Shown piece by piece: positions 1 to 11,136 of a stretch of DNA of 64,000 bases; position 1 is the stretch's first letter; each line of letters opens with the position of its first letter. The DNA comes from Linderina pennispora (taxonomy: Eukaryota; Kickxellomycota; Kickxellomycetes; Kickxellales; Kickxellaceae). Location of the stretch: the NCBI RefSeq assembly GCF_002104995.1, contig NW_024468250.1:1302001-1366000 (forward strand). The letters are read 5' to 3'. The notes beneath the pieces are model-generated. The model did no database searches. It was not told the DNA's origin and worked only from the letters and a program-made list of their open reading frames with translations. The translations under genes were made by a program, and so were the position numbers.

Positions 1-947
1 AGGCGAAACGCTCCGCTGTGGCAATCATGGACGCGAAAGCAAATTATTCGCATGTGCAAAGCATTTTTTGCCCTCGGTCGCCGTGCCAGCACTCTAGTGC
101 AAGTAACGAACACGACGCTTTTGTAGTCTGCCAATACGCCGCAGGCACTTCCCGACGAAGCCCGAAAGCATGTTTTGCCAGAGATTGGATCGATAAACAG
201 GCCGCGGAGGAGCGTGCCTCCCAGAGACTGCATCTGGATGCAAGAAGGGGCTACATATCGATATGCTTGATACCATCTAGATTCCAAGGAAGAAAGGTCA
301 ATAGTGTCTGTGCTCCCCCGCCTCACATTGAGTGGCTGCAGTCAGCAACAGAAGAAGGCTGTCCAGCCTGATAAGGAAGAGAGCACCCCCATCAGGCATT
401 TGGACCCCCAGCAATCACGCAATAATCCTATTCATTGCACCAGTCATTTCTAATAGAACTGGCTTGCCAGCCGCGCTGCTTGGCCAGAAGGCTGCAGCTT
501 TCGGCAATACCGCTCTGCACCACCAGCCATCTCGGATCTTCTGGCGACTGAATCCGAAGCTGCGATTGACCTCAGCATTTTTATTTCTCCAGTTCCAATG
601 AGTAGCGCGGGTTTAGCGCGGCGACTGGTATGGCTGTGGACAAAATGTGCCGGGATAAGGCGGAGCTGGCTTGATTTGCAAAGGAGTCCCTTTCTGCGTC
701 TAGGTATGTGCTTCGGGACATGGCCGAGATGAACGGGAAGCGGCGACATTTGCCTGTGCAAAAAAAAAGAAAATTTGGCCAATCCACATTCCCCCTTTTC
801 GCCTTTCGTGGGTCATGATGGCCAGCGCAGCGAGATTCCTTCCATACACCCACCATGCCTGTCAGATCGGGCCGAAATGCATTTACCAACCTTTTTCCTG
901 CAGCATTGCAAGCCAGAACGGAATACTGGTCCCCGTTCGCCAGGCAA
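1..947. other. left-edge region without a recognisable gene
   Basis: Several short open frames exist on both strands, but none shows a familiar motif or plausible composition for a conserved protein. The stretch probably holds upstream regulatory DNA for the PQ-loop gene to its right. Confidence 0.5.
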
Positions 948-954
948 TATAAAA
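948..954 (+). promoter_or_regulatory. TATA box of the PQ-loop gene
   Basis: TATAAAA lies 104 nt upstream of the ATG at 1058. A C/T-rich stretch follows before the ATG, as is common for a fungal core promoter and 5' leader. Confidence 0.6.
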
Positions 955-1057
955 GCAGCTGGGGGACTGTGGCCCGTCGTTCCATCTCAACTAGAGAGAC
1001 AGGACGCTGCTCTTACCATTTCCTCTTCGCCTTTTTCTGTTCTCATACATATCCATC

Positions 1058-1921
1058 ATGTGGTTTGCGCAAACGTGTCCAGCACTGGAGGGTCAAAGTG
1101 CAATCTGGTGGCTCGACCGCTTCTTCGGTACGTGCATTTACAGCTACACCGATGCTGCCAGCTCGCTCCTGGGCACCCTGACCATCGGCCTCTGGTTCGT
1201 CGCCCTGTTACCGCAGATTTACGAGAACTGGTTGCGCAAGTCGACAGACGGACTGTCGACACACTTCATGTTTCTCTGGCTCATTGGCGACTCGATGAAC
1301 ACGCTCGGATGCATTATCCTGAAGCAGCGGCCATTCCAGATCTTCCTGTCCTCGTACTTTGTCGTCTCCGGCATCATCCTGATCATCCAATACTTTTTGT
1401 ACCGCGGCAATACCCCGAGGCTGACCGAACCAGCACCAGATGCTACAGAATACACCAGCCTTTTGCCTAGCAGCGATGATGGGCGGAAAATGCCGTGGCA
1501 GCGCAAGTCCGTGTGGTTCATGGTGGCGTGGGTTGGCGGGGTTGCCCTGTTCTGGACGGTTGTCAGGCACTGGCATGTCATTGGATCGAGCATCAACATG
1601 CAGGCAGTAGGCATGGCGATGGCGTGGGGCAGCACCATGTTTTTCCATATATCGCGTCTGCCCCAGCTCTGGCTCAACTGGAAGCGGCAGAGCGTCGAGG
1701 GCCTGGCAAAATCCATGTTCATGGTCACATTCTCTGCCAACGGCACGTACGCAATCTCGCTGATCATCATCATGGCCACGGGCGATGCCGATGTGTTCCG
1801 GAGGTCGCTGGCGTTCCTCTACGGAGCCATTGGCTCGATGCTGCTCGACGTCTTCGTGCTGATGCAGTGCTACATGTTCGATCGCTGTGCCAAACCGACC
1901 CACCACCTAATCGAGGCGTAA
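1058..1921 (+). CDS. PQ-loop membrane transporter (vacuolar/lysosomal cationic amino acid type)
   Basis: This 287-residue protein has two PQ-loop repeats. The first contains LPQIYENW at about residues 51-58 and the second RLPQLWLNWKRQS at about 201-213; the Pro-Gln pair defines the family. Hydrophobic segments fit a seven-helix topology. The closest relatives by recall are fungal Ypq1-3 and animal PQLC2, which export cationic amino acids from the vacuole or lysosome, so I infer a vacuolar location. The frame is intact and unspliced, with a TATA box 104 nt upstream. SWEET-like or cystinosin-like function cannot be excluded, since they share the fold. Substrate is inferred only from the family. 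Confidence 0.85.
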   Translation: MWFAQTCPALEGQSAIWWLDRFFGTCIYSYTDAASSLLGTLTIGLWFVALLPQIYENWLRKSTDGLSTHFMFLWLIGDSMNTLGCIILKQRPFQIFLSSYFVVSGIILIIQYFLYRGNTPRLTEPAPDATEYTSLLPSSDDGRKMPWQRKSVWFMVAWVGGVALFWTVVRHWHVIGSSINMQAVGMAMAWGSTMFFHISRLPQLWLNWKRQSVEGLAKSMFMVTFSANGTYAISLIIIMATGDADVFRRSLAFLYGAIGSMLLDVFVLMQCYMFDRCAKPTHHLIEA

Positions 1922-2095
1922 TCCCATTTCTGATTACTTGACTATTATCATACTATTAACGCATCTAGATCATGCTGCGACAGGGCGCGTATTTTGGCTG
2001 AGCCTAAAGACAGCGCTTTTTTTACCTTTGCGCCTCTTGCTAATTCGCTCTTTACATTTTTCCTGGTCTTTGTACACAATTTAAAAAACAAAAAA

Positions 2096-2407
2096 AGTAA
2101 GCGAGCCGCAATGTGGCTAGACGAGCGCAGAGAGCAGGGGGCGGCAGGATCGCTTAGCACGAGGGTCGCGGTGGCCAGTGGAGGGGGCGCGCATTTACTA
2201 ATGATAAGGCATGTTATTTATTCGCTTGCTGTAGTGGCCAAGAAGGCAAAGTCGAGAAACATCCTGGTCCGCCTTATCAGCACAGCAGGCACAGGGTTCA
2301 CGTATGTCAAGCAGCGCCCGCGCACAGCCGCATACCGCCTGTCGATGATGAAGTTTGATCCGCGTGTCAACAAGCACGTCTTGTTCATGGAGCACAAGAT
2401 GAAGTAA
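2096..2407 (+). CDS. mitochondrial large-subunit ribosomal protein bL33m (start codon split by an intron)
   Basis: The coding sequence from 2237 gives AKKAKSRNILVRLISTAG and ends NKHVLFMEHKMK, the hallmark of bacterial-type L33. An intron fits 2097-2234: GTAAGC donor, TACTAAT branch point at 2196-2202, TAG acceptor. Joining A2096 to TG at 2235-2236 creates ATG followed by GCC AAG AAG, giving a 57-residue protein that begins MAKK like bacterial L33 (about 55 aa). An alternative is an unspliced in-frame ATG at 2201, which would add 12 residues (MIRHVIYSLAVV) that could resemble a presequence. It ends 54 bp from the convergent kinase gene. Family assignment is strong; the start mechanism is inferred. 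Confidence 0.8.
   Translation, partial: SKRAAMWLDERREQGAAGSLSTRVAVASGGGAHLLMIRHVIYSLAVVAKKAKSRNILVRLISTAGTGFTYVKQRPRTAAYRLSMMKFDPRVNKHVLFMEHKMK
2097..2234 (+). other. intron in the bL33m gene that splits the initiator codon
   Basis: Donor GTAAGC follows an A-run at 2096. A near-consensus TACTAAT branch point lies 32 nt before the TAG acceptor. Its length is 138 nt. Confidence 0.6.
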
Positions 2408-2461
2408 AGTTTGTATTTTCACTCCCGGGCATTAAAAAGATATCACAAACCAAGCGCTTGC

Positions 2462-4108
2462 CTAGTTGACAGTGTGGAGAACAGAGGTGGCGACATAGCT
2501 GAATCCCAAAAACGCGGTGGCCGGATCAATATCGTCGGGCTTGTCGTTTTTCTGATCGGCGGTGTTATCGTTCGGCACATCAAGCTTCGCCGGGTCGGGC
2601 AGCGGGTCGTTGTCGATCAGGCTGCCGTTGGCGACAGATGGCGGGACATCCTCGTTGGTGAACTCGGTGTCAAAGTTGCTAAAGTCGCCGTCGTACTGGA
2701 CCACTGGCACAATGGGCGGGGTGATCTGGTGGTAGTTCTTCTCGAGCGCCTGCCAGTCAACCTTGCGGAAGAACCGGTGCTTCTTGATGTCCTCCGACCC
2801 CTTGCTGCCGTACCCAAGGCGCTGCGCCGGCTTCTTGCGCAGCAGGCGGATCAGCAGGTCCTTGGCGTCGGGCGTCAAGTAGTTCGGGTAGTTCACCTTC
2901 ATCTTGGCGATGTTCTTCAGAATCTGCTTCGGCTGCTTGCCCTTGAACGGCACCGCGCCCGTCAGCATCTCGTACAGCAGAATGCCCAACGACCACCAGT
3001 CGACCGAAAACTCATACGACTCGGACGAGTCCAGAACCTCGGGCGCCATGTACGACGGCGTGCCGCAGAAGGTACTCGTGCGGCCATCGGCGCCCAGCGC
3101 GGTCTTGGACAGGCCAAAGTCCGTCAGCACCAGATGGCCCGTGTTGCTCAGGAGACAGTTCTCGGGCTTGGCGTCGCGGAACACGATCCCCAGCTTGTGC
3201 AGATGCGACAGCGCCAGCACCAGCTCTGCCGTGTAGAACACCGCCTGGTCCTCGGAGAATATGCGCTCCCGCGCCATGTGCGTGAAGAGCTCGCCGCCAG
3301 CCACGTACTCCAGGATCAGGTAGAGCTTCGAGTTCGACTGGAACGCGTAGTAGAGCTTGACGATGAACGGGTGCTGCACCTCGGACAGAATGGAGCGCTC
3401 AGTCATGGTGAAGGTTATCTGGCGCTTCTGCAGCAGAATCGACGCCTTGCGCAGCACCTTCATTGCATAGTGCCTCTGTGTGGTCTTGTGCCGCACCAGG
3501 TACACCTTGCCGTATCTAAGACAGGGAGGAGAAATTAGGTAGTAAGCGATCGGTTACTTTTGGCGACAGCATTCTCTCTTTGTTGTCAACCCTCCTCCCC
3601 CCACATGTCGTGCAATGCAGTAGCAAAAGAAATAGCAGGGACGCATGTATGAACCACCATTCTACTGCGCTCCCAAACAGCAATAGCCTATGCATACCCT
3701 CCCTTCCCAATCATCGTCAGGACGTCAAAGTCGTTGATAGAGGCCCTGGATGGCCTCGCTGGCCCCTGCGCCCCTGCCGCCGCCGTCTCCGCGTCCGCCG
3801 TCCCCGGGCTCTGGCGAATTGGCCCTGCTGTCGTTGACAAAATCCTCATCAATAGGCACCTCCACCTGCACATGCCCCTCCATATCATACTCGGCATCAA
3901 CATGCAGACCGTCGAGCTGGCCCTCCAGCATGTCAACAACGCCCTTGGAGACGCTCTGCTTGCGGTGCAGTGCCGGGGACCCGGGCCGCGACGCCATGCG
4001 CGAGCCGGGGCGCGAGGAAAACGCCATGTTTGGTAAGACAATGGGCGACCGCACCGACTGCTTGTTGCGCATGGCCGCGCGGTCGTCGAGTTCCATGTCG
4101 AAAATCAT
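2462..4108 (-). CDS. AGC-family ribosomal S6 kinase-like protein with an N-terminal TOS-like motif
   Basis: This is a Ser/Thr kinase of the p70 S6K type, expected to act downstream of TOR. The N-terminus starts MIFDMELDD, where FDMEL at residues 3-7 fits the TOR-signalling motif F-x-x-x-L/I. A canonical intron (3516-3697, GTATGC...TTAG) rebuilds the glycine loop GKGGYGKV. Further visible are YAMKVLRK (Lys), FRDAKPEN (catalytic loop), TDFGLSK, activation loop TFCGTPSYMAPE, and the AGC tail FDTEFT. The hydrophobic motif FLGFSYVATSVL matches S6K FLGFTYVA with Ser in place of Thr. The frame jumps between about 3750 and 3840; either a 73-nt intron (3766-3838, GTCAAC donor) or a consensus indel explains it. 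Sck/Psk-type kinases are the alternative names. Confidence 0.85.
3516..3697 (-). other. intron in the S6 kinase-like gene
   Basis: GTATGC donor and TTAG acceptor, 182 nt. Splicing joins GGA GG to A TAC GGC, restoring the ATP-binding glycine loop. Confidence 0.85.
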
Positions 4109-4995
4109 CGCTGGTGTTTGAGCTGGAGAAGCGTCAGATAGCTAAGCAAGTATGGTGTGTGCGGGGTGGTGTTTGCTATCCGCGGGTGCTGGTATCTGGG
4201 ATAGAAGGAAATATCGTGGGCGTGATAGTCAATGCGAGAAGGTCATTTGGCTTTGACGAGTAGAAGTTGGCTGTGTGAAAGAAAGTAAAGAGGTGGGCTT
4301 TGCTCTGGAAGAGAGGATGGCGCTGTTGTGTTTGGAAAGATTCCAGAAAATCGGACTGCTGAAGCATCCTTTTTTTTTTCTCATCTAAACCCCTCCATTC
4401 CCCCTGCCCCAACAGCCTTGCCCAGTGAACACGAGGAAATCTGCCTTTCCAGTGACCGAGTGCTCGTGATCAGACGAAAGGCGCTGTTGCGGGCAAATCG
4501 CAGACAAGGTAATTTGATAAGCTAATACGCAGGAAATCCGGACATTGGCAGTCTTGCAAGGAAATCAGGGCTGCGCAAAAATAATAGGAGTAGCATTGGT
4601 CCTTGGCAATGCCTGACACTGTGTGTCGTCACTGATTCCTGCTTAAGGAAGGCGGAGAGCATGCTGCCCCGTGTCATGTGGGGAGAGCCTGACTGCTTTT
4701 CAGCCTCACAACTAACGGTGACGAGCGTGCATAACAAGTCGGAAACTTGTATTGGACGGCCGCAGGGCGGAATCTGAAATGCCAGCTCTTCTTACATCAA
4801 CTCCGGGACACGGGTGGCCAGCTACGTGCAGAAGGCTGCATAAAGTATACAATAAGCAGGTGGGAGACAATTGGATGTCAAGGTGAAAGATCCGGAGCTT
4901 CAAGCTTCCAGGCACCAACAAAAAGTATTTCATCTAGCAGTTTTCCCCATCCAAGCGCTAGAGCTGGCCTGGGCCTCTGGCGAGACAAGAGCAAG
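4109..4995. other. shared upstream region of two divergent genes
   Basis: No convincing coding sequence. It lies between the 5' ends of the kinase gene (-) and the small RVxF gene (+), so it is probably promoter DNA for both. Confidence 0.5.
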
Positions 4996-5002
4996 TATAA
5001 AA
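4996..5002 (+). promoter_or_regulatory. TATA box of the small RVxF-motif gene
   Basis: TATAAAA lies 120 nt upstream of the ATG at 5122, followed by a pyrimidine-rich leader. Confidence 0.55.
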
Positions 5003-5121
5003 GGAATGCACACGTCTCCCTCCTGGACTCTCCTCACTCCGTTCTTTTCTAAACCCCCTCACAGGTGCCTTTACTCGCTTACAGCTTACTCTAGAAACCA
5101 CCCACCACGAATATACCGATC

Positions 5122-5486
5122 ATGCACCACATGAGCGCCGACTCCGTCAGGATGCTAGGTGGCCCGGGTTCCCGGGACTACGCAGTCATGTATAGCCAGA
5201 TGGCACCGGGTTCTAGCTACAACCCGTGCAACACGCTGCTGTCTCCACTCGCAACACTACAGCGCCAGCGCACCAGTGACATCAACGAGCAAATCGGACA
5301 AAGAAGCGCGTTAGGTTTGCCACGCCCCTGGTCACATACGATATGGAGGCGGTAGAGTTCCACGACTACGACCCGCGATTCGCAATGTCCTATGGAATAC
5401 CTGCCCCTCCACGGGCGCACATAGCACGGGGCGGAAGCATCAAGCGCACGTGTGCGAAAAGAAAATGTGAACTAGAATATTTATAG
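5122..5486 (+). CDS. small protein with a PP1-docking RVxF motif (frame interrupted)
   Basis: I do not recognise the family. The first part (5122 to about 5280) starts MHHMSADSVRMLGG and the second (5301-5486) starts KKRVRFATPLVTYD and is open for 61 codons to a TAG. KKRVRF fits the basic-(V/I)-x-(F/W) docking motif for protein phosphatase 1, and the acidic AVEFHDYDPRF segment after it looks like real protein. The two parts are in different frames and a TGA at 5277-5279 blocks the second frame upstream. I found no convincing splice pair, so an indel or an unusual intron must join them. A TATA box precedes it. Its stop abuts the stop of ATG7 on the other strand. Confidence 0.45.
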
Positions 5487-7540
5487 CTCTTCAAAAGCGT
5501 CATCATCTGTCCATTCAATATCATCCATCAGCTCCTCAGTCTCGCGATGCAGCTGCGCCAATCCCGTCAGCGTCTCAAGGTAGCTGTAGCCGGCAGGCGG
5601 GGTCGCTTCAACCTCGCGATGGGGATCGTCCTCACTCACACAGGCGTTGTTGAACACGCGCTCGAGAAAGGCATAGCCGTGCTCGCGATAGGCGCTCAGC
5701 ACCGAGTCCGAGCATGCGGTGCACTTATCGTAGGCATGGCCGACGATTGTGTGCTGGCGGAACCCGCCCAGATATCCCGCGGATCTGGTGCGGCGGGGCG
5801 CCAAAGACACCGGCGTCGGCGTCGGCAGCGGCAGCTTTGCCCAGCGGGTGCTGCAGGATGGTGGAGACGAGCTCGACACCCATCCCCGACGCAATAGGCG
5901 CCAGGCCAGGGCGCGTCACCGTGCATTGCTGGTCAAGCGTGCGGTCGGTCAGAGAGTCGGTCGGCGCGACCACATCGCTGCAGAAATAGCAGCCCAGACG
6001 CCCGCTGCCCTGCGACCGCACGCCATGCCGCATGGCCACAAACGAGTCGAAGCCCAAGGCAATGCACACCACCAGCTTGTCATGCAATGCCCCCAGCACG
6101 GTCGCCAGCCAGCGGCTCTCGCGGCTATCAGTCAGTAGGAACACCACGTCGTGGCTTTCCACCAGCTGCTCCAGCCGCCCCACCGCCTGCCTAGTCGCCT
6201 CCCGCTCGCTCTCGGGGACCGGATGGCCCGGCATGGGAATGCTCAGCTGCTCCCCCTGCGCATCGACATTGGGGAAAATCCGCCTCAAGGCACTAGGCTG
6301 CCGCCACAGCCTTGGGCTTGCCCTCAATGCTATCGGCAAACTCGTACAATGGCTGCCGGGCCGGGTTCGAAAACGACACCTTGCCATTGTCCACAAAGGT
6401 GATTTTGCGCACCCCCCACGCCAGTAGCGCCCGCGCAGCATACGAACCCAGCGTCCCGGCGCCCAGCAGCAGCGCCCGGGTGGCCGAGATCCCTCCCGAG
6501 ATCAATCTCTGGCACCAGCCGCCACCGCATCAGCTGCAGATTCAGATCCAGCGCCTGACTCGGCCAGCCGGGACGGATCCATGGATGCCGACAGATTGGC
6601 CATGCGCGGCACCAGCCGCCCGGCCTCGTTGCGCTCCCACCCGCTGACCTGCCCCTGGGCCTTCAAGTCTCCAGCCCTGGTCACGTTGATGTCCAGCACT
6701 ATGCTCTCCGGGGGCACTGCGCTGGTCTGCATCAGCGCATCGCGGAAGCACAGCACCTGGATCTGCGTCTGCTCCGGGTGCGCATGTCCGCAGCCATGCC
6801 AGCAGATTGCGCAACGGCCATCCCGGCCGCGTCGCATGGCTGCTGGGGTCAACAAACCCAAGCATGACGCCGTCGCCAAAGAACCCCTGCCAGTCGCTCA
6901 GCCTCCCCACCTGCCACTGCCCCATCGAGTACTTGGCCAGAAACGCTCCCCCGACTGTCGCCACGCGCGCCAGGTCCCGCACCCTGTCCTCGTCGCCGCC
7001 CACGTACTCCAGCAGCGTCTGCTCCTTGGCTACTGTATCCGGCGGGTCGGCCGTGATGGCTGGGAACGCAAACCAGTGGTAGAACCGGTACTTCTTCAGG
7101 TCAGAGAACGCCAGAACCACAAATGGCCACAGGGACCTCGGGCGTCGCTGTCGCTTTGCCTGACTGGATGTCGTCCAGAATCCCCTGCCCGGCAGTCCGC
7201 AGAAGCTCGCCCTTGTCGGCCGCCTTGAACTCCTCGATTGTGTTGGTGTTGAACAGCGTGCCAGGTCACGTGAACCACATGCCCTGCTGCCGCTGCAGCG
7301 CTCTCGCCGGTGCTCCACGCCCGCTTAATGGCCCGCATGCGCGCGGGCGTGGCTATGCGCTGCTGTGAGCTGCCTGTCTGGACCGCGCACTGCATGACGC
7401 CGCCCGCTGACAAACTCGCCCTCGATATCCGTGCGTGCTGTGTCCAGCTGCGCCGAATGCAGCTTGTGATGCGCAAGCCCGGCCCAGAATTCGGGCTCCA
7501 CCACCGAGCTGAATGCCTCAAACCGAAGAATATTGCTCAT
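5481..7540 (-). CDS. ATG7: ATG7, E1-like activating enzyme of autophagy (frame broken several times)
   Basis: Atg7 adenylates and thioester-activates the ubiquitin-like Atg8 and Atg12 in autophagosome formation. The start is taken as [10 protein letters not shown] at 7540, matching the family N-terminus. Then follow [30 protein letters not shown] with [26 protein letters not shown], the nucleotide-binding [14 protein letters not shown], the thioester site [12 protein letters not shown] (catalytic Cys), and a C-terminus with [12 protein letters not shown] and AFLERVF. The pieces are in order but change frame at about 7310, 7115, 6810, 6565, 6505, 6300 and 5760, without intron space. All motifs survive, so consensus indels are likelier than decay; a pseudogene remains possible. 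It is co-oriented with RPN1, 258 bp apart. Confidence 0.85.
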
Positions 7541-7798
7541 TCGAACTGGCTGAATTGCTAACAAGATAAAAAATACTAAAAAAATAATGGTAAGCGCTGC
7601 AAAAGAAGACGGAGAAAAATTGCTGCCATCGCTTGCACAAGCCATTCATTTTGTTTGTGTTGATCACACCAACACAGGTGGCTATGTCACTTGCCAACAT
7701 GCCGCGAGACCAACGTGTCCAGAGATGGCATCTTATTTTATTTTTTAATAAATGGAAGGGAAGAAAGATGTAGAACAGCAGAAAGGAAATGTGGATGT

Positions 7799-10642
7799 TT
7801 ACTTGTCGCTCTCGTCCTCGACATAGTCGGGGTTCTTTTGCAGAACAACAAATCCCTCGAGCACATTGGTCAGCGGCTTGTACTGCTCCGTAGCCAGCTC
7901 TGCTCTCTCGGAGTGCGCAAGCAGCACCGGTGTATCGTGTGTCTGGAACCCAGTGATGGTCTTTGGCCGCCCCACCTGACCAACGGCATCCACTGCCTGC
8001 CCCACGCGCACGCTGGTAGTCACTGGCTCCAGGTTCTCGTCGAACGTGATTAGGAACCGCGGGTACATGGCGCGCACCAGGAAGTAGAGCATAAAGTGCG
8101 ATTCGCTCATGATCAGCTTCTCGGCGTTGGTCATGGCCACAATGGGAATCAGCAGCCCAGCCAGCGCTGTGTGCGACAGAAGCGAGCGGTCGTGGTGGTA
8201 CGGGTTGACTGTCATCGTGCCCTTGCCCATGTGCAGCAGGCCCTGCGCAATCCGCACAATGAACAGCGTATCCGCATCCTTGTGGTAGTATGTCGCAAGC
8301 TGCCGCAGCAGCTGTGCCAGCCGAGCATTGTTGGTGCCAGCTCCAACGACTCCCATAGCAAAGATCGCGTTAGCCGCCACCAGCTTGTCGTTGTCGTGCG
8401 ACTGCTTGCTCAGCGTGTCGATGACTGTGACCAGCGGGTTCGACGCGCACGCCAGCCCGATGGCCAGAGGCACTGTGCGCCGCACAAACGCGTCGCCGTA
8501 GTGCATCAGGTGGTTGAATGTGCGCAGTGACATCTCTGCTCCAACTCCCTCGCCCATCGAGATTAATGCAACGCCCAGCACAGCGAATGCCTGCGGCAGC
8601 TGGTCCTCCTTGTCGCCCAGATGCTCAGAGCAGATGTGCAGCATCTTTTGCACCTCAAGCACGTTGCCTGTCCCCGCATACGAGCACACCTGCACCAGCA
8701 CCGACGCCTGCTGGCCTATAGGGTGCTCAATGGCCTTCAGCGTCTCAAGCGTAGCCTCAGAGCCTTCCTGCGATCCCATGAACAGCAGCGCCAAGCCAAG
8801 AATCATGAACCGCGCATACTTGTGGTTGAGCTCAGTGTCCATGCGCTCCATCAGCGCCTGCAGAATCGTGCTGGCAACCTCGCCATGGCAGGTGCCAATG
8901 CATACCAGACCCGCAGACAGCGCCGCAACCGACGACAGGTCAACGGTGATGTCGGTGTCGCCGGCAAGAGGCAGCAGCAGCTCCAGGATATCCTCGCGGT
9001 TGGTCCCGGCATAGGCCATGCCCAGACCGGTGATCGCAGCCAGCTTCACAATAGCAGGGTTGTTCTCCTCAGTTAGATACTCCGACAGCAGCGCCTTGGC
9101 CGAGTCGGTCTCGTCGTGCACAGCTGATGTCAGCATACCAATAGCCAGAATTGCCCCCGCCTTGATATAGTTGTCTGTGGTGTACAGGTACTTGTCGATC
9201 TGGTTCAGACCAACCTCGACATCCCACAGCATGATCATGCCCAGCGAGGCTGAGGCGCTAAGCATCCCCAGCTCCTTGTTCTTGTAGATCCACTCATTGC
9301 CGTCGCCGTTGGCCGTCATCAGCTTGTCAGTGCCGTAGCCGGCGTTGACAAATGCATTGACAAATGTCGAGGCCAGGTTGTGCCGCGCCGAATCCAGAGG
9401 CATGTCAGTGTTGCGGTTCTCCAGGTGCGACTTGTAGATATCCTCAGGTGTCTTGGGGTCGAGCAGCTCGAGCTCACGTGCCAGGTCCAGATAGTTCTTG
9501 GACAGGCTGGCATTGTTCATACATGCCAGCAGCTCGTCGTCGTCATCATCAATGAGTTCGGGCATATGCACCTGCTGCCGAGCCATGATGAACGCCAGCT
9601 GTGCCTTCTCGCTGCGTGACTTGCAGCTGTCCCAGTCCTCCTTGATTAGCTCCTGTCTGCCGAGTCCGGATCGACAGTGGCAGGCACTGTGCTGGACGTC
9701 CAAACTTGCGGTAGATGGTGCGCGCTGTCTCCAGGAACAACCGATCACTGGGCGGTGCCAGCAGCGGCGAGCAGCTAATCATGTACAGGCACACACGCTG
9801 GTATGTGTCCTCACTCACAAAGTCGACGATCAAGTCAGAGCGCTCCAGCTCCTCGAGCAGGTCGACAGCATCGGCCTCGGCGTTGTGCGCAAGGCAGAAC
9901 GGCACCACCTTCTTTGCGCACTCGAGCAGATACTCCGTGTCAGGCTCAGTCTCCTCGTCGTGCTTCTCCACGTACTCTTCGCCAATCTCCATCGCCAGAT
10001 GCCGCACGTACTCGTGGCCCCACTCGGCCACTGTCGTCCCATCAATGCCGGCCAGCATCCGGTACTTCAAGCAGCTGCGGTTGCCATCGTGGTCGTATGC
10101 CATGCCCAGCAGCGACAGAATGCTGGCCAGGTACTTTTTGTTCTCATCATGCGTCCACCGCTCGTACAGACCGATGAGCGCCTCGTAGTGCACCTTCAGA
10201 TATTTGAGCGGCTTTGGTACTGAGGTCATCGAGCTGGTTGACGACCGGATGACGTTGCGCAGGTTGTCCAATGCTGAGCGGTGGATATCCGTCGAAGCCT
10301 CCTAAAACACTGGCGAATGCAGTTAGCGCTCCTGCCGAACGAGAAAAAGCAGACTGCGTTTGCGCTTCCATATGGAGGGGGACTTCTTACCTGCAGTCTC
10401 TCTACAATGAGCTCGAGCTCGCTGACTAGCTGCTGATCCTCCTCTGACTAGAAAATTCCAAATGACAACAGAATTAGTAATTGCCTGACACGTCCTGACG
10501 TTTTTCTGTCTCATTTCTGCCAATTGGCACTTACCAGCTCATCCTGCTCGTCCTTGGCGTTCTTCTTGGTAAGCTTCTCGGCAGCAGTCTTCGGGTTGAG
10601 CACATTGCTCTCGTCCTTTGGTGCCGTCTTCTTCTCAACCAT
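7799..10642 (-). CDS. RPN1: 26S proteasome regulatory subunit RPN1
   Basis: Rpn1 is the large base subunit of the 19S particle and binds ubiquitin receptors and shuttle factors. Four exon pieces are visible: 10535-10642 (36 codons, MVEKKTAPKD), 10391-10447 (19 codons), and from 10301 down. Introns of 87 and 89 nt both use GTAAG donors and TAG acceptors. The body has the proteasome/cyclosome helical repeats, for example VKLAAITGLGMAYAGTNRED and FAMGVVGAGTNNARL, and ends DYVEDESDK. One frame jump lies at about 9660-9700, inside conserved sequence (YRKFGRPAQ to LGRQELIKED), and is most simply a one-base indel. Total length of roughly 920 residues fits the family (yeast 993). Confidence 0.93.
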
Positions 10643-11136
10643 GATTGCTTAGATTCTTAGTCCTAGAAAAGCTGTGTGTGTAATAAAATTGAAGTAGAAA
10701 CAGAGAGGAAGCGTTCTTTGAAGAGGGGAGAGCCCGCTGTAGCCTGCAACGGCCTTTGGCGCAGAACGCGCTGCCGTCATTCCAACACGCAAGCACCTTG
10801 ACGCCCATCCTCCCGATCAAAAAGTGCTGACGCACTCGCAATGGTGATCAGATCACAGGTGATCCAACCAGAACTGGAAATTATGTTCTGTGTATTAGCA
10901 AGCCAGATCAACAGCTTCAAGCTGGCATATATATGCATACGCTGAGCGCAGTTGCATTTCAGCTGAGATCCACCATGCCATTCCGGGTCTTGCCAGATGA
11001 TGCCAGCCCTAGCTGTCCTCACTGCAGCTGACACAACAGCTTTCTCAAATTGGATTTAGTACTCATCCCTACAATCCTAGGGAACGAGATTCGTGGCCTT
11101 GGTAATTTGGGCTGGTATCAGTAAATTTCATTAATT
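10643..11136. other. intergenic region between RPN1 and the PAS gene
   Basis: No supported gene. A run ATATATATGC near 10926 resembles a TATA element and is followed by a tiny ORF at 10974 of 18 codons, which I do not call. Confidence 0.4.

Noticed and set aside
5481-7540. ATG7 as a pseudogene
   Set aside because: All functional motifs remain in order and the neighbouring essential genes break frame in the same way, so sequencing indels explain it better.
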